DNA of 64,000 nucleotides from a virus. The stretch is taken from positions 1-64,000 of IMG/VR virus record IMGVR_UViG_3300028553_000944; one strand, given 5' to 3'. A program made the position numbers and the translations under genes. A model generated the notes under the pieces. The model did not search any database. It was not told where the DNA came from and saw nothing but the letters and a program-made list of their open reading frames with translations. This document shows positions 47,776 to 55,863 of this stretch, in pieces. Numbering within the stretch: position 1 is the first letter of the stretch; each line of letters opens with the position of its first letter.

Positions 47776-48620
47776 GGTAGCTTGAGTAAATCTTCTATAG
47801 CATAGAGATTTTTCATATAAGGGGACACATCTTTTAGTACGCTATGAGGTATGTCCCCTTTTCTACGGGGGCCGACTTTACAAAGAATTGCCTCATCGGT
47901 GTCTTTATACAACGCTTCCTCATTCACTTCTAGGAACTTGTCAAAGATTTCTTTAACCGTGTAACCTACACCATGACCTAAGCACTCGACCTTATTAGCT
48001 GGCTTTTCGATTGCTAGCTTGATAGCTTCGCAGATTTCATCAACGTGAACATAGTCACGCACACACGTTCCGTCCGAGGTGTCATAGTCATCACCGAAGA
48101 TCGTGAACTCTCTAGTATAACTAGATTCCATCATCTTGTACATCAAGCCATCCGGGTTAGTGGGTGGATAACTTGACGAACCAAGAACGTTATAAAACCT
48201 AAAAATCGTATAAGGAGTAGAGGTGTGGCGCGTACAATATTCAGTGACTACATCCTCTGCGGCTCTCTTACTAATACCGTATGCGCTTTCACACAGTGCT
48301 GCTGCACCGGTAGAAGCAAAGATGAAGTTTTTCGTCTTGACCTTGTTCAGCACATTCATTGTACCGTTAAGGTTAGTGATGTAATACATGATTGGAATCA
48401 CCTCACTCTCACTGACGTTGACTAACGCAGCCAGATGCACCACCGCGTCAAACTCTCTGTCAGTCTTGAACGGCTTGTTGATATCAACCTGAAAGAATTC
48501 TTTTACTGGATGTTTAGGTTTATTAACATCTAGTCCATATACCTCATAGTCCTGTTCAAGCAGCTTACAAAGGTGCGAACCGATGTATCCTGAACAGCCT
48601 GTTACCAAAATCTTTTTCAT
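47772..48620 (-). CDS. NAD-dependent sugar epimerase/dehydratase
   Basis: 282 residues from the ATG at 48620. Rossmann motif ILVTGCSGYIGSHL, then Tyr-x-x-x-Lys in YGISKRAAED, DYDTSDGTCVRDYVHVDEI, as in GalE-like extended SDR enzymes. Would make a nucleotide-sugar for the two glycosyltransferases nearby. Slightly short (E. coli GalE is 338). Confidence 0.85.
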   Translation of the reverse strand: MKKILVTGCSGYIGSHLCKLLEQDYEVYGLDVNKPKHPVKEFFQVDINKPFKTDREFDAVVHLAALVNVSESEVIPIMYYITNLNGTMNVLNKVKTKNFIFASTGAAALCESAYGISKRAAEDVVTEYCTRHTSTPYTIFRFYNVLGSSSYPPTNPDGLMYKMMESSYTREFTIFGDDYDTSDGTCVRDYVHVDEICEAIKLAIEKPANKVECLGHGVGYTVKEIFDKFLEVNEEALYKDTDEAILCKVGPRRKGDIPHSVLKDVSPYMKNLYAIEDLLKLP

Positions 48621-48621
48621 A

Positions 48622-49953
48622 TTAAAACTCAAATAATCCTAATCCAGTAAGTTCTTCTGCTGGTTCAAACGAAGGATCCTTAGTTAGCCAAGTGTCCTTA
48701 GCAGTGTAGATGACACGAAACTTGTGCCTGTTTGTGAGTACTGACCTGACATCATCTATACAAATGATGTTTCGCTTTAGTGCAGCGATGAAATCAGCGT
48801 ATTTTACTGTAGTTTCATTGCATATCTTAGCAGTACTGCTATTAGATTGCTTACCAGTAAAGCTACCGAAGCACTCATTCCAATGATGGAACACTTGATC
48901 TTCATGCGCCTTGAAGTATTCAAGATACCCGTTAGCATACCACTTCTCTGCGGTATCGTACTTATTATATGCTGCTATAATATCCGCTGCCATATTCTTC
49001 TTAGTTGTTGTGAAGAACAAGTGACTATCAAAGTTGTTAGTCCAGCGCTGGTTCTCAAGGGCAAATGTAGGAAGCTGGATAGTCTGTTCATAGAAAGCAA
49101 TACCGTAGCTTTCTACAGTGCTAGGATTGAACGCTACTCGGCAGTTTGTGATGAAGTCCACTTTCTCTTGCCCGATAACGCTGACCGCAATTTTGTAATC
49201 AACACCTAACTTTTTCAAGCGTTCTTCAAACTTCTTAGCACCAGTAGCATTAGTCATGACACGGGCGGGCAATCTAGTCTGCTCAATCAAGTCAAGATAG
49301 AGTTCAGGATTTTTGCCTTCTTCCCAGCGTCCGATGAACAGAACACCTTCACGTGGTTTGTTGTATTCTTGCAACAACCCCTTTTCCGGAAGGGGAATAG
49401 GAAGATGATACGCAGCTTCCTCCCAAAATTGTAGTTGATTGAACTTGCTTTGTGTTCCGATGTCAACATTGTTGATACCCAGTTGCTTACGCATCATTTC
49501 ATTGACGTTGCCTAAGAAAGGATTCTTGGTGTCTTTGAAGATTTGACTCTCAAGGTGAGTGTAAGCAATGACTTGAATGCAATCCTCAAGTCCCATAGTG
49601 CTTGCAACTTGCACAGTCTCATACGTATTACAAATAAAGGCATCATAAATATTAGTAGTTAATGCCTTGACAATTGAGTTACGAAAGTTCGCCATTCGTT
49701 CATAACAGAAACTATCACCGTACATAAAAATGGCACTGTGATCAGTGTAACGCAGCGGCTCACTAGGATAGATGATATTCGCATCTATGGAATTTAGAAA
49801 GTCGCTGCTTGATCCTTGCGGAGCTTTATCGGTGATGATGTCAACCAGCACCCCTTGTCTGTTCATTAGCTCACAAAAACTCTTTGCGAACTGACCTATA
49901 CCACCGTGTGGAATTAATGTCTGCGAACTGACTAGGAATCCGATTCGCTTCAT
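48622..49953 (-). CDS. GT-B glycosyltransferase
   Basis: 443 residues from the ATG at 49953 (4-bp overlap, ATGA). N-terminal Gly-rich loop HGGIGQFAKSFCELM, C-terminal nucleotide site with FIGRWEEGKNPELYLDLIE and FNPSTVESYGIAFYEQ (E-x7-E). Typical of GT4-type enzymes. Target might be modified DNA bases, lipopolysaccharide or a phage protein. Forms a pair with the epimerase. Confidence 0.82.
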   Translation of the reverse strand: MKRIGFLVSSQTLIPHGGIGQFAKSFCELMNRQGVLVDIITDKAPQGSSSDFLNSIDANIIYPSEPLRYTDHSAIFMYGDSFCYERMANFRNSIVKALTTNIYDAFICNTYETVQVASTMGLEDCIQVIAYTHLESQIFKDTKNPFLGNVNEMMRKQLGINNVDIGTQSKFNQLQFWEEAAYHLPIPLPEKGLLQEYNKPREGVLFIGRWEEGKNPELYLDLIEQTRLPARVMTNATGAKKFEERLKKLGVDYKIAVSVIGQEKVDFITNCRVAFNPSTVESYGIAFYEQTIQLPTFALENQRWTNNFDSHLFFTTTKKNMAADIIAAYNKYDTAEKWYANGYLEYFKAHEDQVFHHWNECFGSFTGKQSNSSTAKICNETTVKYADFIAALKRNIICIDDVRSVLTNRHKFRVIYTAKDTWLTKDPSFEPAEELTGLGLFEF

Positions 49954-50705
49954 CTTCCCCACTCTACCACAAGGTTATATCCCGCATTCCTAATCTTGTT
50001 TTCATACATCATCGTTTTCTCGTATAAATCTTTCATTGGTATCTTCACCACCGGATGAATCATTTCTGGATCAAATGTATCTGGGCAACCGTGCCAGAAT
50101 CTACCGTGGTACAAGTAAACAGTGTTAGTTTCAGCATCATACCCATCTACTTTGTATTGTACATCCTTTAACCACACTTGTCTACCTTTAACTTCTAATG
50201 AATCTAACCATTTTGTTTCGCTCTCACTAACAAAACTACCAGTTGACTGACTTGACCAAGCTGCTATTTGTGCCAACTTCAACTTTTCCATATTATCTTC
50301 TTTGTAACATTCTGGACATTGTCCTATTTTATTATTTGCTATGGGGTTATAATATATATTATGGTTAGTGCATCTAATATTCGCTAGTCTTTTATAGCGT
50401 CCGGAAGTATCAATATAGCATTCTGTAACATCAATATTTTTACGGTCTCGTGATGCCCGTGCCTTCAACTCTTGCAAGGTATTAGTTCTTTTTTCCCACA
50501 TTTTGCCGCTTTCGTAATATCCCTTACGACAACAATACTTAAACTTTAACATTTGCCAGGGCAATGAATAGTAGGTCCCGTGCTTGCATTGATATTCGAT
50601 CTTAGTATCAGTATTAACATACTCTCCTAATATCATAATACCTAACTCTGGATTTACTTCGCTTATGAACTGTTCTGTGGTTTTTTTATTAATAGGATTT
50701 GTCAT
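49950..50705 (-). CDS. Vsr-like (EDxHD-type) homing endonuclease
   Basis: 251 residues from the ATG at 50705 (GAGGGGA upstream). N-terminal 140 residues have Cys/His pairs (CKHGTYY, CCRKGYY, CPECY) that may form DNA-binding zinc modules. The C-terminal nuclease has SESETKWLDSLEV, YKVDGYDAETNTVY and HGRFWHGCPDTFDP, the pattern of very-short-patch-repair-like homing nucleases such as I-Bth0305I. Perfect late promoter upstream. Sits between GT and queE genes. Confidence 0.75.
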   Translation of the reverse strand: MTNPINKKTTEQFISEVNPELGIMILGEYVNTDTKIEYQCKHGTYYSLPWQMLKFKYCCRKGYYESGKMWEKRTNTLQELKARASRDRKNIDVTECYIDTSGRYKRLANIRCTNHNIYYNPIANNKIGQCPECYKEDNMEKLKLAQIAAWSSQSTGSFVSESETKWLDSLEVKGRQVWLKDVQYKVDGYDAETNTVYLYHGRFWHGCPDTFDPEMIHPVVKIPMKDLYEKTMMYENKIRNAGYNLVVEWGR

Positions 50706-50736
50706 GTTTCCCCTCATATTATTAAATAGTCTTCAT

Positions 50737-50744
50737 TATTTATA
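50737..50744 (-). promoter_or_regulatory. Perfect late promoter TATAAATA
   Basis: TATAAATA 31 bp upstream of the Vsr-like nuclease ATG, in the gap after queE. Confidence 0.65.
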
Positions 50745-50773
50745 CAATACGAGGGGTAATAAACTATTACTAT

Positions 50774-51616
50774 TTAGGTGCTCCACCTGTTGCCGAACAA
50801 TGGCAAATGTAGCCGGTCACTATATCTAACGCCATTACGCATGGCAAGATCAGCGACATTCTTGTTGTTAAGATGATAAACACTTTCGACACCGCCGACC
50901 GGCATGAAATATACGGGGCCTTCGAACCCGCTATCACGATATAGCTTGGTTACTTCAAGAGCTTCCTGAGCATCATCTTCAGTAGCGATCACAAACTTGA
51001 GATATGCATACCCAACATTCTCGTAGCTACTAACAATGTCTGGACAGATTGCTTGTTCTCTAGACTCACCGCTACAGCTTAGTTTCGCACTGACGCTAAA
51101 TGTAACCTGTCGATTGTTTTGTGAAGTTTCCCGGTCGATCAAAAACCCATACAGTTCTTCGCTCAACTCTTGTGTACCGTTTGTTTCAAATGTAATCTCC
51201 TTAAGGCCCTGCATCTTGTGATGACCGAGCAACGCAGGATAGGCACGTTGCCAGCCTAAGAGAGGTTCTCCTCCTGTGATGACGAGGTGTTCGTCTCTCC
51301 ATTCTCCGAACGGTAGCAGCTTCATAATACTATCGACGATAGAATCAATGTCTCTAACAGGAGACAGATGCTTAAATCGAGGATCCCAAGATGCATATGA
51401 ATCGCATCCAGTGGAGAGAAGCGGCAGAGAACCATACTCAGAATAGTCCTTTGGATTTATGTTCGCCCGCTCGTCTGACATCTGTCCTTTGGGCATCCCA
51501 AATCCGCCGCAAGTGAAGTTACAGCCAAATGTTCTGAGGAAGATACTTGGTACACCGGAATATCTTCCCTCTCCTTGTATTGAATAGAAAAGTTCAGATA
51601 CTTTTATTTTGTTCAT
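50774..51616 (-). CDS. queE: 7-carboxy-7-deazaguanine synthase QueE
   Basis: 280 residues. IKVSELFYSIQGEGRYSG, then FLRTFGCNFTC with two cluster Cys and a third in STGCDSYASW 35 residues on (C-x3-C-x34-C, where standard QueE has C-x3-C-x2-C); EITFETNGTQ and VITGGEPLL follow. Radical SAM step from carboxy-tetrahydropterin to CDG in the queuosine/7-deazaguanine path. The first 13 codons overlap or touch the HNH element; an older 5' end lies at 52211-52264. Confidence 0.88.
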   Translation of the reverse strand: MNKIKVSELFYSIQGEGRYSGVPSIFLRTFGCNFTCGGFGMPKGQMSDERANINPKDYSEYGSLPLLSTGCDSYASWDPRFKHLSPVRDIDSIVDSIMKLLPFGEWRDEHLVITGGEPLLGWQRAYPALLGHHKMQGLKEITFETNGTQELSEELYGFLIDRETSQNNRQVTFSVSAKLSCSGESREQAICPDIVSSYENVGYAYLKFVIATEDDAQEALEVTKLYRDSGFEGPVYFMPVGGVESVYHLNNKNVADLAMRNGVRYSDRLHLPLFGNRWST

Positions 51617-52160
51617 TGATATATTCCTTCAAATAATTCATGGAAACATATAGTTTTTCACAACTAAACCCTTCCTTTTTTCTCTTGCTGTCAGTAAGAC
51701 ACCAGCCTCTTATCGTTGTTTCGTGGACATCATAGTGTTTAGCTGCGTGTCCCATAGACGGAAACATTCCAGCTGGGGTAGTAACAAGCATCTTCCAATT
51801 AGGTCGGTCATCATGCGAAATGTGTTCAACTGTGTCTTCAACTTGAGGAACCTGATATTCCCTTCTTAGATATTCAACTGCCCGTTTCACAATCTCAACA
51901 TCATCTTGAAACTTCCCCAAAGCCATATTGCAATTGGTGCACAATAACCCTCTTACTCGCTTAGTTTTATGACAATGATCTACTGCTAGGGACCTATTGC
52001 ATATGTCCGATTTCCCACAGATTGCACAAGTATGGTTTTGCTCTTCCAGCATCGCTTCATATTGATCTGCGTGAATGCCAAATGCTTTTTTCAATTCTGC
52101 TCGTTTGTGCCTCTTAGCAGAATGTTCTCGGCTATTTCGTGATATTCCCTGTTGAATCAT
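51594..52160 (-). CDS. HNH (endonuclease VII-like) homing nuclease inserted at the queE start
   Basis: 188 residues from the ATG at 52160 (AGGAG upstream). Endonuclease VII-type: YEAMLEEQNHTCAICG, LAVDHCHKTKRVRGLLC, TNCNMALGKFQDD. C-terminal part SMGHAAKHYDVHETTIRGWC is a NUMOD1-like helix-turn-helix. Its last 23 bp overlap queE in another frame, so it carries the present queE start. Own CATAAATA promoter. Confidence 0.85.
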   Translation of the reverse strand: MIQQGISRNSREHSAKRHKRAELKKAFGIHADQYEAMLEEQNHTCAICGKSDICNRSLAVDHCHKTKRVRGLLCTNCNMALGKFQDDVEIVKRAVEYLRREYQVPQVEDTVEHISHDDRPNWKMLVTTPAGMFPSMGHAAKHYDVHETTIRGWCLTDSKRKKEGFSCEKLYVSMNYLKEYINEQNKSI

Positions 52161-52179
52161 GATGTTCTCCTCTTGCAAG

Positions 52180-52187
52180 TATTTATG
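52180..52187 (-). promoter_or_regulatory. Late-type promoter CATAAATA
   Basis: CATAAATA 19 bp upstream of the HNH ATG, within the 88-bp gap that also holds the queE remnant. Confidence 0.6.
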
Positions 52188-52210
52188 CAGGGAGAAGGCA
52201 TTTTCACTTT

Positions 52211-52264
52211 TTACTTCTCTCCTTGGATTGAATAGAATAATTCGCTTACTTTAATTACAGCCAT
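52211..52264 (-). pseudogene. Displaced 5' end of queE
   Basis: ATG at 52264, 2 bp after the stop of the previous gene, opens MAVIKVSELFYSIQGEK and a stop. The stretch KVSELFYSIQGE is the same as residues 5-16 of present-day QueE, but with different codons at several places. This is most simply the original queE start, cut off by insertion of the HNH element, which brought a replacement start. Confidence 0.8.
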
Positions 52265-52266
52265 TG

Positions 52267-52644
52267 TCAACTATCTTTTCTATCATTTAGGTACCGTACT
52301 AATTCTTTGTCAGTGGGCTTTACGTTGTAGTTTTGTTTAAAGAAAATCTCATAACTATCATTACCGTATTTTCCGATTCCGTAAAGGGCTAGTGCATCTT
52401 GCTTATTCCAAGTCAAGTAGTCCTCTGACATACGGCGCAACCGTTTCTCTCTGATGTTATACATACCAAGTGGCTTGATGATGTCGATCACATCCTCCAC
52501 TGTGCTATTTAGGAGACTTGTTGGGTTCGGAAACTTTTTTAAGAATTTCGGCAGTACGTATTTCACAGGCTTTCTTCCTGTTTGGTTCAGCATGATCACA
52601 CCGACCATATGTTCCCATTCAGTCTTTATCTGCTGTTGAACCAT
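52267..52644 (-). CDS. HhH-GPD (MBD4-like) DNA glycosylase-like protein
   Basis: 125 residues from the ATG at 52644. WEHMVGVIMLNQTGRKPVKY, IDIIKPLGMYNIREKRLRRM and ALYGIGKYGNDSYEIF, the order found in MBD4/EndoIII-like base-excision enzymes. The Asp in the helix-hairpin-helix region (YGIGKYGNDSY) is in the catalytic place. Might remove damaged or unmodified bases. A longer start at 52695 would overlap the upstream gene. Confidence 0.7.
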   Translation of the reverse strand: MVQQQIKTEWEHMVGVIMLNQTGRKPVKYVLPKFLKKFPNPTSLLNSTVEDVIDIIKPLGMYNIREKRLRRMSEDYLTWNKQDALALYGIGKYGNDSYEIFFKQNYNVKPTDKELVRYLNDRKDS

Positions 52645-52655
52645 CAAGTCGTCTC

Positions 52656-53204
52656 TTAGAGTTTCCACCAATACTCCCACGGAAAAACACACCACTGAGG
52701 GTCCTCTGTCTTATTGATAGACTCCCCGATATAATTGACTTCTGTAGGGCTAGTGTCATTGTTAACTAACACAGCAAAGCGAACATTGTTCCCCCAGACT
52801 GTTTCCCATGCGGGTTCATCGGGTAAGCAACATTTTTCCCAACTTTTCTTGATCCATTCTAACGTTTCACCGGTGTCGTTGATATCATCTACAATAAGAA
52901 TATTCTTACGCTTCTTAGTGTCCCATCGACTCTTTACTGTTGCTCGTTCTGATACGGGAACATAACCGAATGCGTCTTCTGACATCCAGCAATTTGTCTC
53001 ACTTTCACCGTTATCGTGCAGGTTAACCTTGAGAGTGTTCATCGGAACATCAAGGTAGTGACTGATCTTAAGCGCAGGTACTAGTCCGCCGCGAGTAATG
53101 CCAACTACATAGTCAGGCTTCCAATCGTCATTGACTATTTGTCGAATGATGGTATGGATCGAGTTATTGATTTGTTTTTCTGTGTAATATACTTTGTTAA
53201 CCAT
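52656..53204 (-). CDS. Phosphoribosyltransferase
   Basis: 182 residues. PRPP-binding motif ILIVDDINDTGETL, and N-terminal VVGITRGGLVPALKISHYL, as in xanthine/hypoxanthine-guanine phosphoribosyltransferases. Its place amid queE/queD suggests it handles purine or deazapurine bases. Overlaps QueD-like gene by 8 bp. Confidence 0.8.
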   Translation of the reverse strand: MVNKVYYTEKQINNSIHTIIRQIVNDDWKPDYVVGITRGGLVPALKISHYLDVPMNTLKVNLHDNGESETNCWMSEDAFGYVPVSERATVKSRWDTKKRKNILIVDDINDTGETLEWIKKSWEKCCLPDEPAWETVWGNNVRFAVLVNNDTSPTEVNYIGESINKTEDPQWCVFPWEYWWKL

Positions 53205-53703
53205 TTAGCAGGTCCTCATTGTCTTCTCGGCGGCCTTCTCTGAAAGCCATGTTGCTCTGTGTCTCACGAACTTCTACTCGATAGCACCATAGACGCTCCG
53301 ATTCTGCTTGACCCCACATATCAGGGATATACACGCCGTTGACATAATTGTAGAGCATGTCAGCAAGACCCTCACATCCGAGCTTCGGAAGAATAGTTAG
53401 TTTGGCCAACTTCTTTTCCTGTAGCATCATATACGTTTCAAGTTCAGGATCATCTTCTGCCACAAGGAGAGTATGATCAAACTGATCCTCGAGGATTGCT
53501 TTCAATTCCTTAAGACCACCATAGTCGGCAGCCCAATTACGAACATCGAGACTATCAGTCCCGAAGTAGAACTTCATAGAAAACGAATAGCCGTGAATAA
53601 GATTGCAATGGCTATCGGCTCGCCATTGGCGATAAGCGCATGGAAAGGCGTCGTGATACTCTTTAGTACTTGTGTACTTGTATGATACTGATTGTCCTGC
53701 CAT
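53197..53703 (-). CDS. queD: QueD-like 6-carboxytetrahydropterin synthase
   Basis: 168 residues. SHCNLIHGYSFSMKF gives the Cys and His of the active site, DYGGLKELKAILEDQFDHTLL the Asp/His pair, and VEVRETQSNMA the substrate Glu. The usual HGH is HGY and the first His is not evident, so metal binding may differ, as in other phage QueD. Makes the precursor for QueE. An ATTTTAAT ribosome-region and TAGGAG lie upstream. Confidence 0.75.
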   Translation of the reverse strand: MAGQSVSYKYTSTKEYHDAFPCAYRQWRADSHCNLIHGYSFSMKFYFGTDSLDVRNWAADYGGLKELKAILEDQFDHTLLVAEDDPELETYMMLQEKKLAKLTILPKLGCEGLADMLYNYVNGVYIPDMWGQAESERLWCYRVEVRETQSNMAFREGRREDNEDLLNG

Positions 53704-53787
53704 ATTTTAATCTCCTATGTTAATAATAGCACAGGCGGCAGAGTTTGTATACCGGGATGATGCCCAAAGAGACCGGTTCGGATATTT

Positions 53788-54006
53788 TTAGTTGAACCCA
53801 TGTACAATGATTGTTCCGTAACGTAGTACAAATGTGTTACACCCAATCCTATTTAGTACTGTTTCAGCTAGTTGTGTCATTTTTACGCTATTGCCACAAA
53901 CGACGGTGAGTGGAAAACTTTGCTGATTTGTCAGAACAAAGTTCTCCACCAGAGCATCAACATCTTGATGCCGTACACCATGTAAGTCTAACTTATGCTT
54001 TTCCAT
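53788..54006 (-). CDS. Small Smr-like protein
   Basis: 72 residues: KLDLHGVRHQDVDALVENFV, LTVVCGNSVKMTQLAETVL, GTIIVHGFN. Small MutS-related type (LDLHG, then a [HV]CG.S motif) but shorter. Smr domains nick DNA or RNA; this short form may be a binding module only. Overlaps upstream gene by 14 bp. Confidence 0.6.
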   Translation of the reverse strand: MEKHKLDLHGVRHQDVDALVENFVLTNQQSFPLTVVCGNSVKMTQLAETVLNRIGCNTFVLRYGTIIVHGFN

Positions 54007-54202
54007 ACAATTTGTTAAGCATCTTCTCAGCAGTGGGATACGAAGTCATCACCCCAATCACCGCGTCATCTGCATCCATTCGTTCAATCATTTCTTCAAC
54101 CGTTTCCTTCTTATATGCGGGAAACTGATAAGTGTTGACTGGCAGAGTGAACGACCATCTAATATTATTGAACTTGTTATGGTTAAACTTCTCGTGTTCC
54201 AT
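53993..54202 (-). CDS. Unknown small protein
   Basis: 69 residues: basic start (MEHEKFNHNKFNNIRW), TVEEMIERMDADDAVIGVM helix-strand, and LYGKA at the end. Overlaps both neighbours. No family recognised. Confidence 0.5.
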   Translation of the reverse strand: MEHEKFNHNKFNNIRWSFTLPVNTYQFPAYKKETVEEMIERMDADDAVIGVMTSYPTAEKMLNKLYGKA

Positions 54203-54662
54203 CTTTGTTTCTTTCTGCTTCTGCTACACGCTTTCGTAAATTGCTGCTACTAAAGCTGTGGTCTCTACCATTGAATATGAGTTCAATCCCTCGGTCTTGA
54301 CATTCTCCTCGACCAGTGAAGTCTCTATGTTCATACTCTACACCTAGTATACGACAATCTAGGGGCAACGTCAAGAGTAAATCTATCAAATCTTTTTCCG
54401 TTTCATAGATAACAATCTCGTCAACAAAGCGACAAGCACTAAGTTGAATCTGCCTCTCTACAATACTTTGAACTGGCTTGTTCTTTGTATCTGGTCGGTC
54501 AATAGTAGGATCGGTCTGCAACCCGCAAATTAAGTAGTCACAATGATTCTTAGCTTCTGAAAGCATTGCAATGTGACCCGCATGTAGCATATCAAAGGTC
54601 GAGAAGGTAATGCCAATCGTGCGACCGTTCTCTTTTAGTTTCTTAATCTTGTTGAAGATCAT
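54183..54662 (-). CDS. Cytidylyltransferase-like nucleotidyltransferase
   Basis: 159 residues from the ATG at 54662 (TAATG overlap with folE). HxGH motif in FDMLHAGHIAMLSEAK, DYLICGLQTDPTID, then a late FNGRDHSFSSSNLRKR with the SSSxLR signature of TagD-like enzymes. Would join a nucleotide to a phosphosugar or polyol phosphate. May feed the glycosyltransferases nearby. Confidence 0.78.
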   Translation of the reverse strand: MIFNKIKKLKENGRTIGITFSTFDMLHAGHIAMLSEAKNHCDYLICGLQTDPTIDRPDTKNKPVQSIVERQIQLSACRFVDEIVIYETEKDLIDLLLTLPLDCRILGVEYEHRDFTGRGECQDRGIELIFNGRDHSFSSSNLRKRVAEAERNKDGTREV

Positions 54663-55342
54663 TAGCACTTGCCCATACGAGCAATACTAAGAAACTCTGC
54701 TCTTGCTGCGGCGTCGTTCTTGAATCCACCACCCAAACGTACTGTCACCGTAGAGGAACCGGTATCCTCAACGCCGCGGCTTTTAACGCAATAGTGTTGA
54801 GCGTCAATCATGACCGCAACATCTTCTGTTTCGAGAATAAAACGAAGTGCATGGAATACCTGTTCAGTCAAACGCTCCTGAATCTGAGGACGCTTGCTGA
54901 AGTATTCAACGATGCGATTGATCTTTGATAGACCAAGAACCTTTTCATTCGGGACATAAGCTACAGTAGCAAGACCGTCGATGATGACAAAGTGATGTTC
55001 ACAGTTAGATTGCACATTCACGTTGCGTTCAACGACCATCTCGTTATACTTCATCTTGTTGTCAACTGTAGTACACTTCGGAAATGCCTCATAGTCGAGG
55101 CCCCAAAAGATTTCACCTACATACATTTTGGCAACACGCTTCGGAGTTTCGATAAGACTATCATCACTCAGGTCAAGCCCTAAGGTTTCCATGATATCCT
55201 TAAACTTGCGTTCAATGATCTCAATTTTGTCGGTTCTGCTGAGATTGTTTTCGATAGTGGGAGTTTCAACTCCCATATTCACTAGATGTTCGTGAACGCG
55301 ACGACCTAATTCGGGGTCACATTTATTTTTATTAAAAGACAT
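54662..55342 (-). CDS. folE: GTP cyclohydrolase I (FolE)
   Basis: 226 residues from the ATG at 55342 (GAAAGGAAA upstream). Zinc ligands in NCEHHFVIID (Cys, His) and AQHYCVKSRG (Cys); SKINRIVEYFSKRPQIQERL is the family core. First step from GTP to dihydroneopterin triphosphate, feeding QueD and QueE. Upstream gap has hairpin TGTAGC/GCTACA and a weak promoter TTGAGA-16-TATTAA. Confidence 0.93.
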   Translation of the reverse strand: MSFNKNKCDPELGRRVHEHLVNMGVETPTIENNLSRTDKIEIIERKFKDIMETLGLDLSDDSLIETPKRVAKMYVGEIFWGLDYEAFPKCTTVDNKMKYNEMVVERNVNVQSNCEHHFVIIDGLATVAYVPNEKVLGLSKINRIVEYFSKRPQIQERLTEQVFHALRFILETEDVAVMIDAQHYCVKSRGVEDTGSSTVTVRLGGGFKNDAAARAEFLSIARMGKC

Positions 55343-55427
55343 AGTTTTTCCTTTCAAAGTATCTAACGTTAATACCCAACGGAGAATAATTCTCAAGTTG
55401 TAGCCTTTGTGCTACATTGTTATTTAG

Positions 55428-55859
55428 TCAACTGAAAAAAGAATTAAAAATATCAATTTTCTCTTGTTCAAGATTTCTTGAAATTTCACAATTGTTAATC
55501 TTCGTGATAGTGAATGTGTCGCCCTCTTGGGTAAGCAGCGGGAACAACAACAGTTTTTCAAACTTTTCAGCTTCGACCTCTGTCATATTTAAGACAAAGC
55601 CTCGCGGCTCAGTGGTTAAAGTTCTACTATCACTGCCAACAGAAATGGTTGCTCGTCGAGCCTGCTCATCGTACCGTAATCTATATTTACATTTAATGTC
55701 GAGGTTTAGAGTATCAATCCAATCTCCTAAAAAATAGACCTTTGGACTATTATCTTCGCAAATTTGCATGATGTATGTAACATGGTCATTCAACGCTTCG
55801 AAACTTTTAGGTTCAAACTCATAATACAGGGGAATAATGTTTTTAATTGCAGGATGCAT
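55428..55859 (-). CDS. Unknown protein
   Basis: 143 residues from the ATG at 55859. HPAIKNIIPLYYEFEPKSFE, VYFLGDWIDTLNLDIKCKYR and LTTEPRGFVLNMTEVEAEKF. Mixed alpha/beta, acidic. No family recognised. Lies between guaC-like and folE genes. Confidence 0.5.
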   Translation of the reverse strand: MHPAIKNIIPLYYEFEPKSFEALNDHVTYIMQICEDNSPKVYFLGDWIDTLNLDIKCKYRLRYDEQARRATISVGSDSRTLTTEPRGFVLNMTEVEAEKFEKLLLFPLLTQEGDTFTITKINNCEISRNLEQEKIDIFNSFFS

Positions 55860-55863
55860 ATTT

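Noticed and set aside
32870-55435. CTAAATAA[CT]A sites (near 25735, 32885, 55420) as a second late promoter class
   Set aside because: Three similar sites upstream of genes are too few, and AT-rich gaps give such strings by chance.
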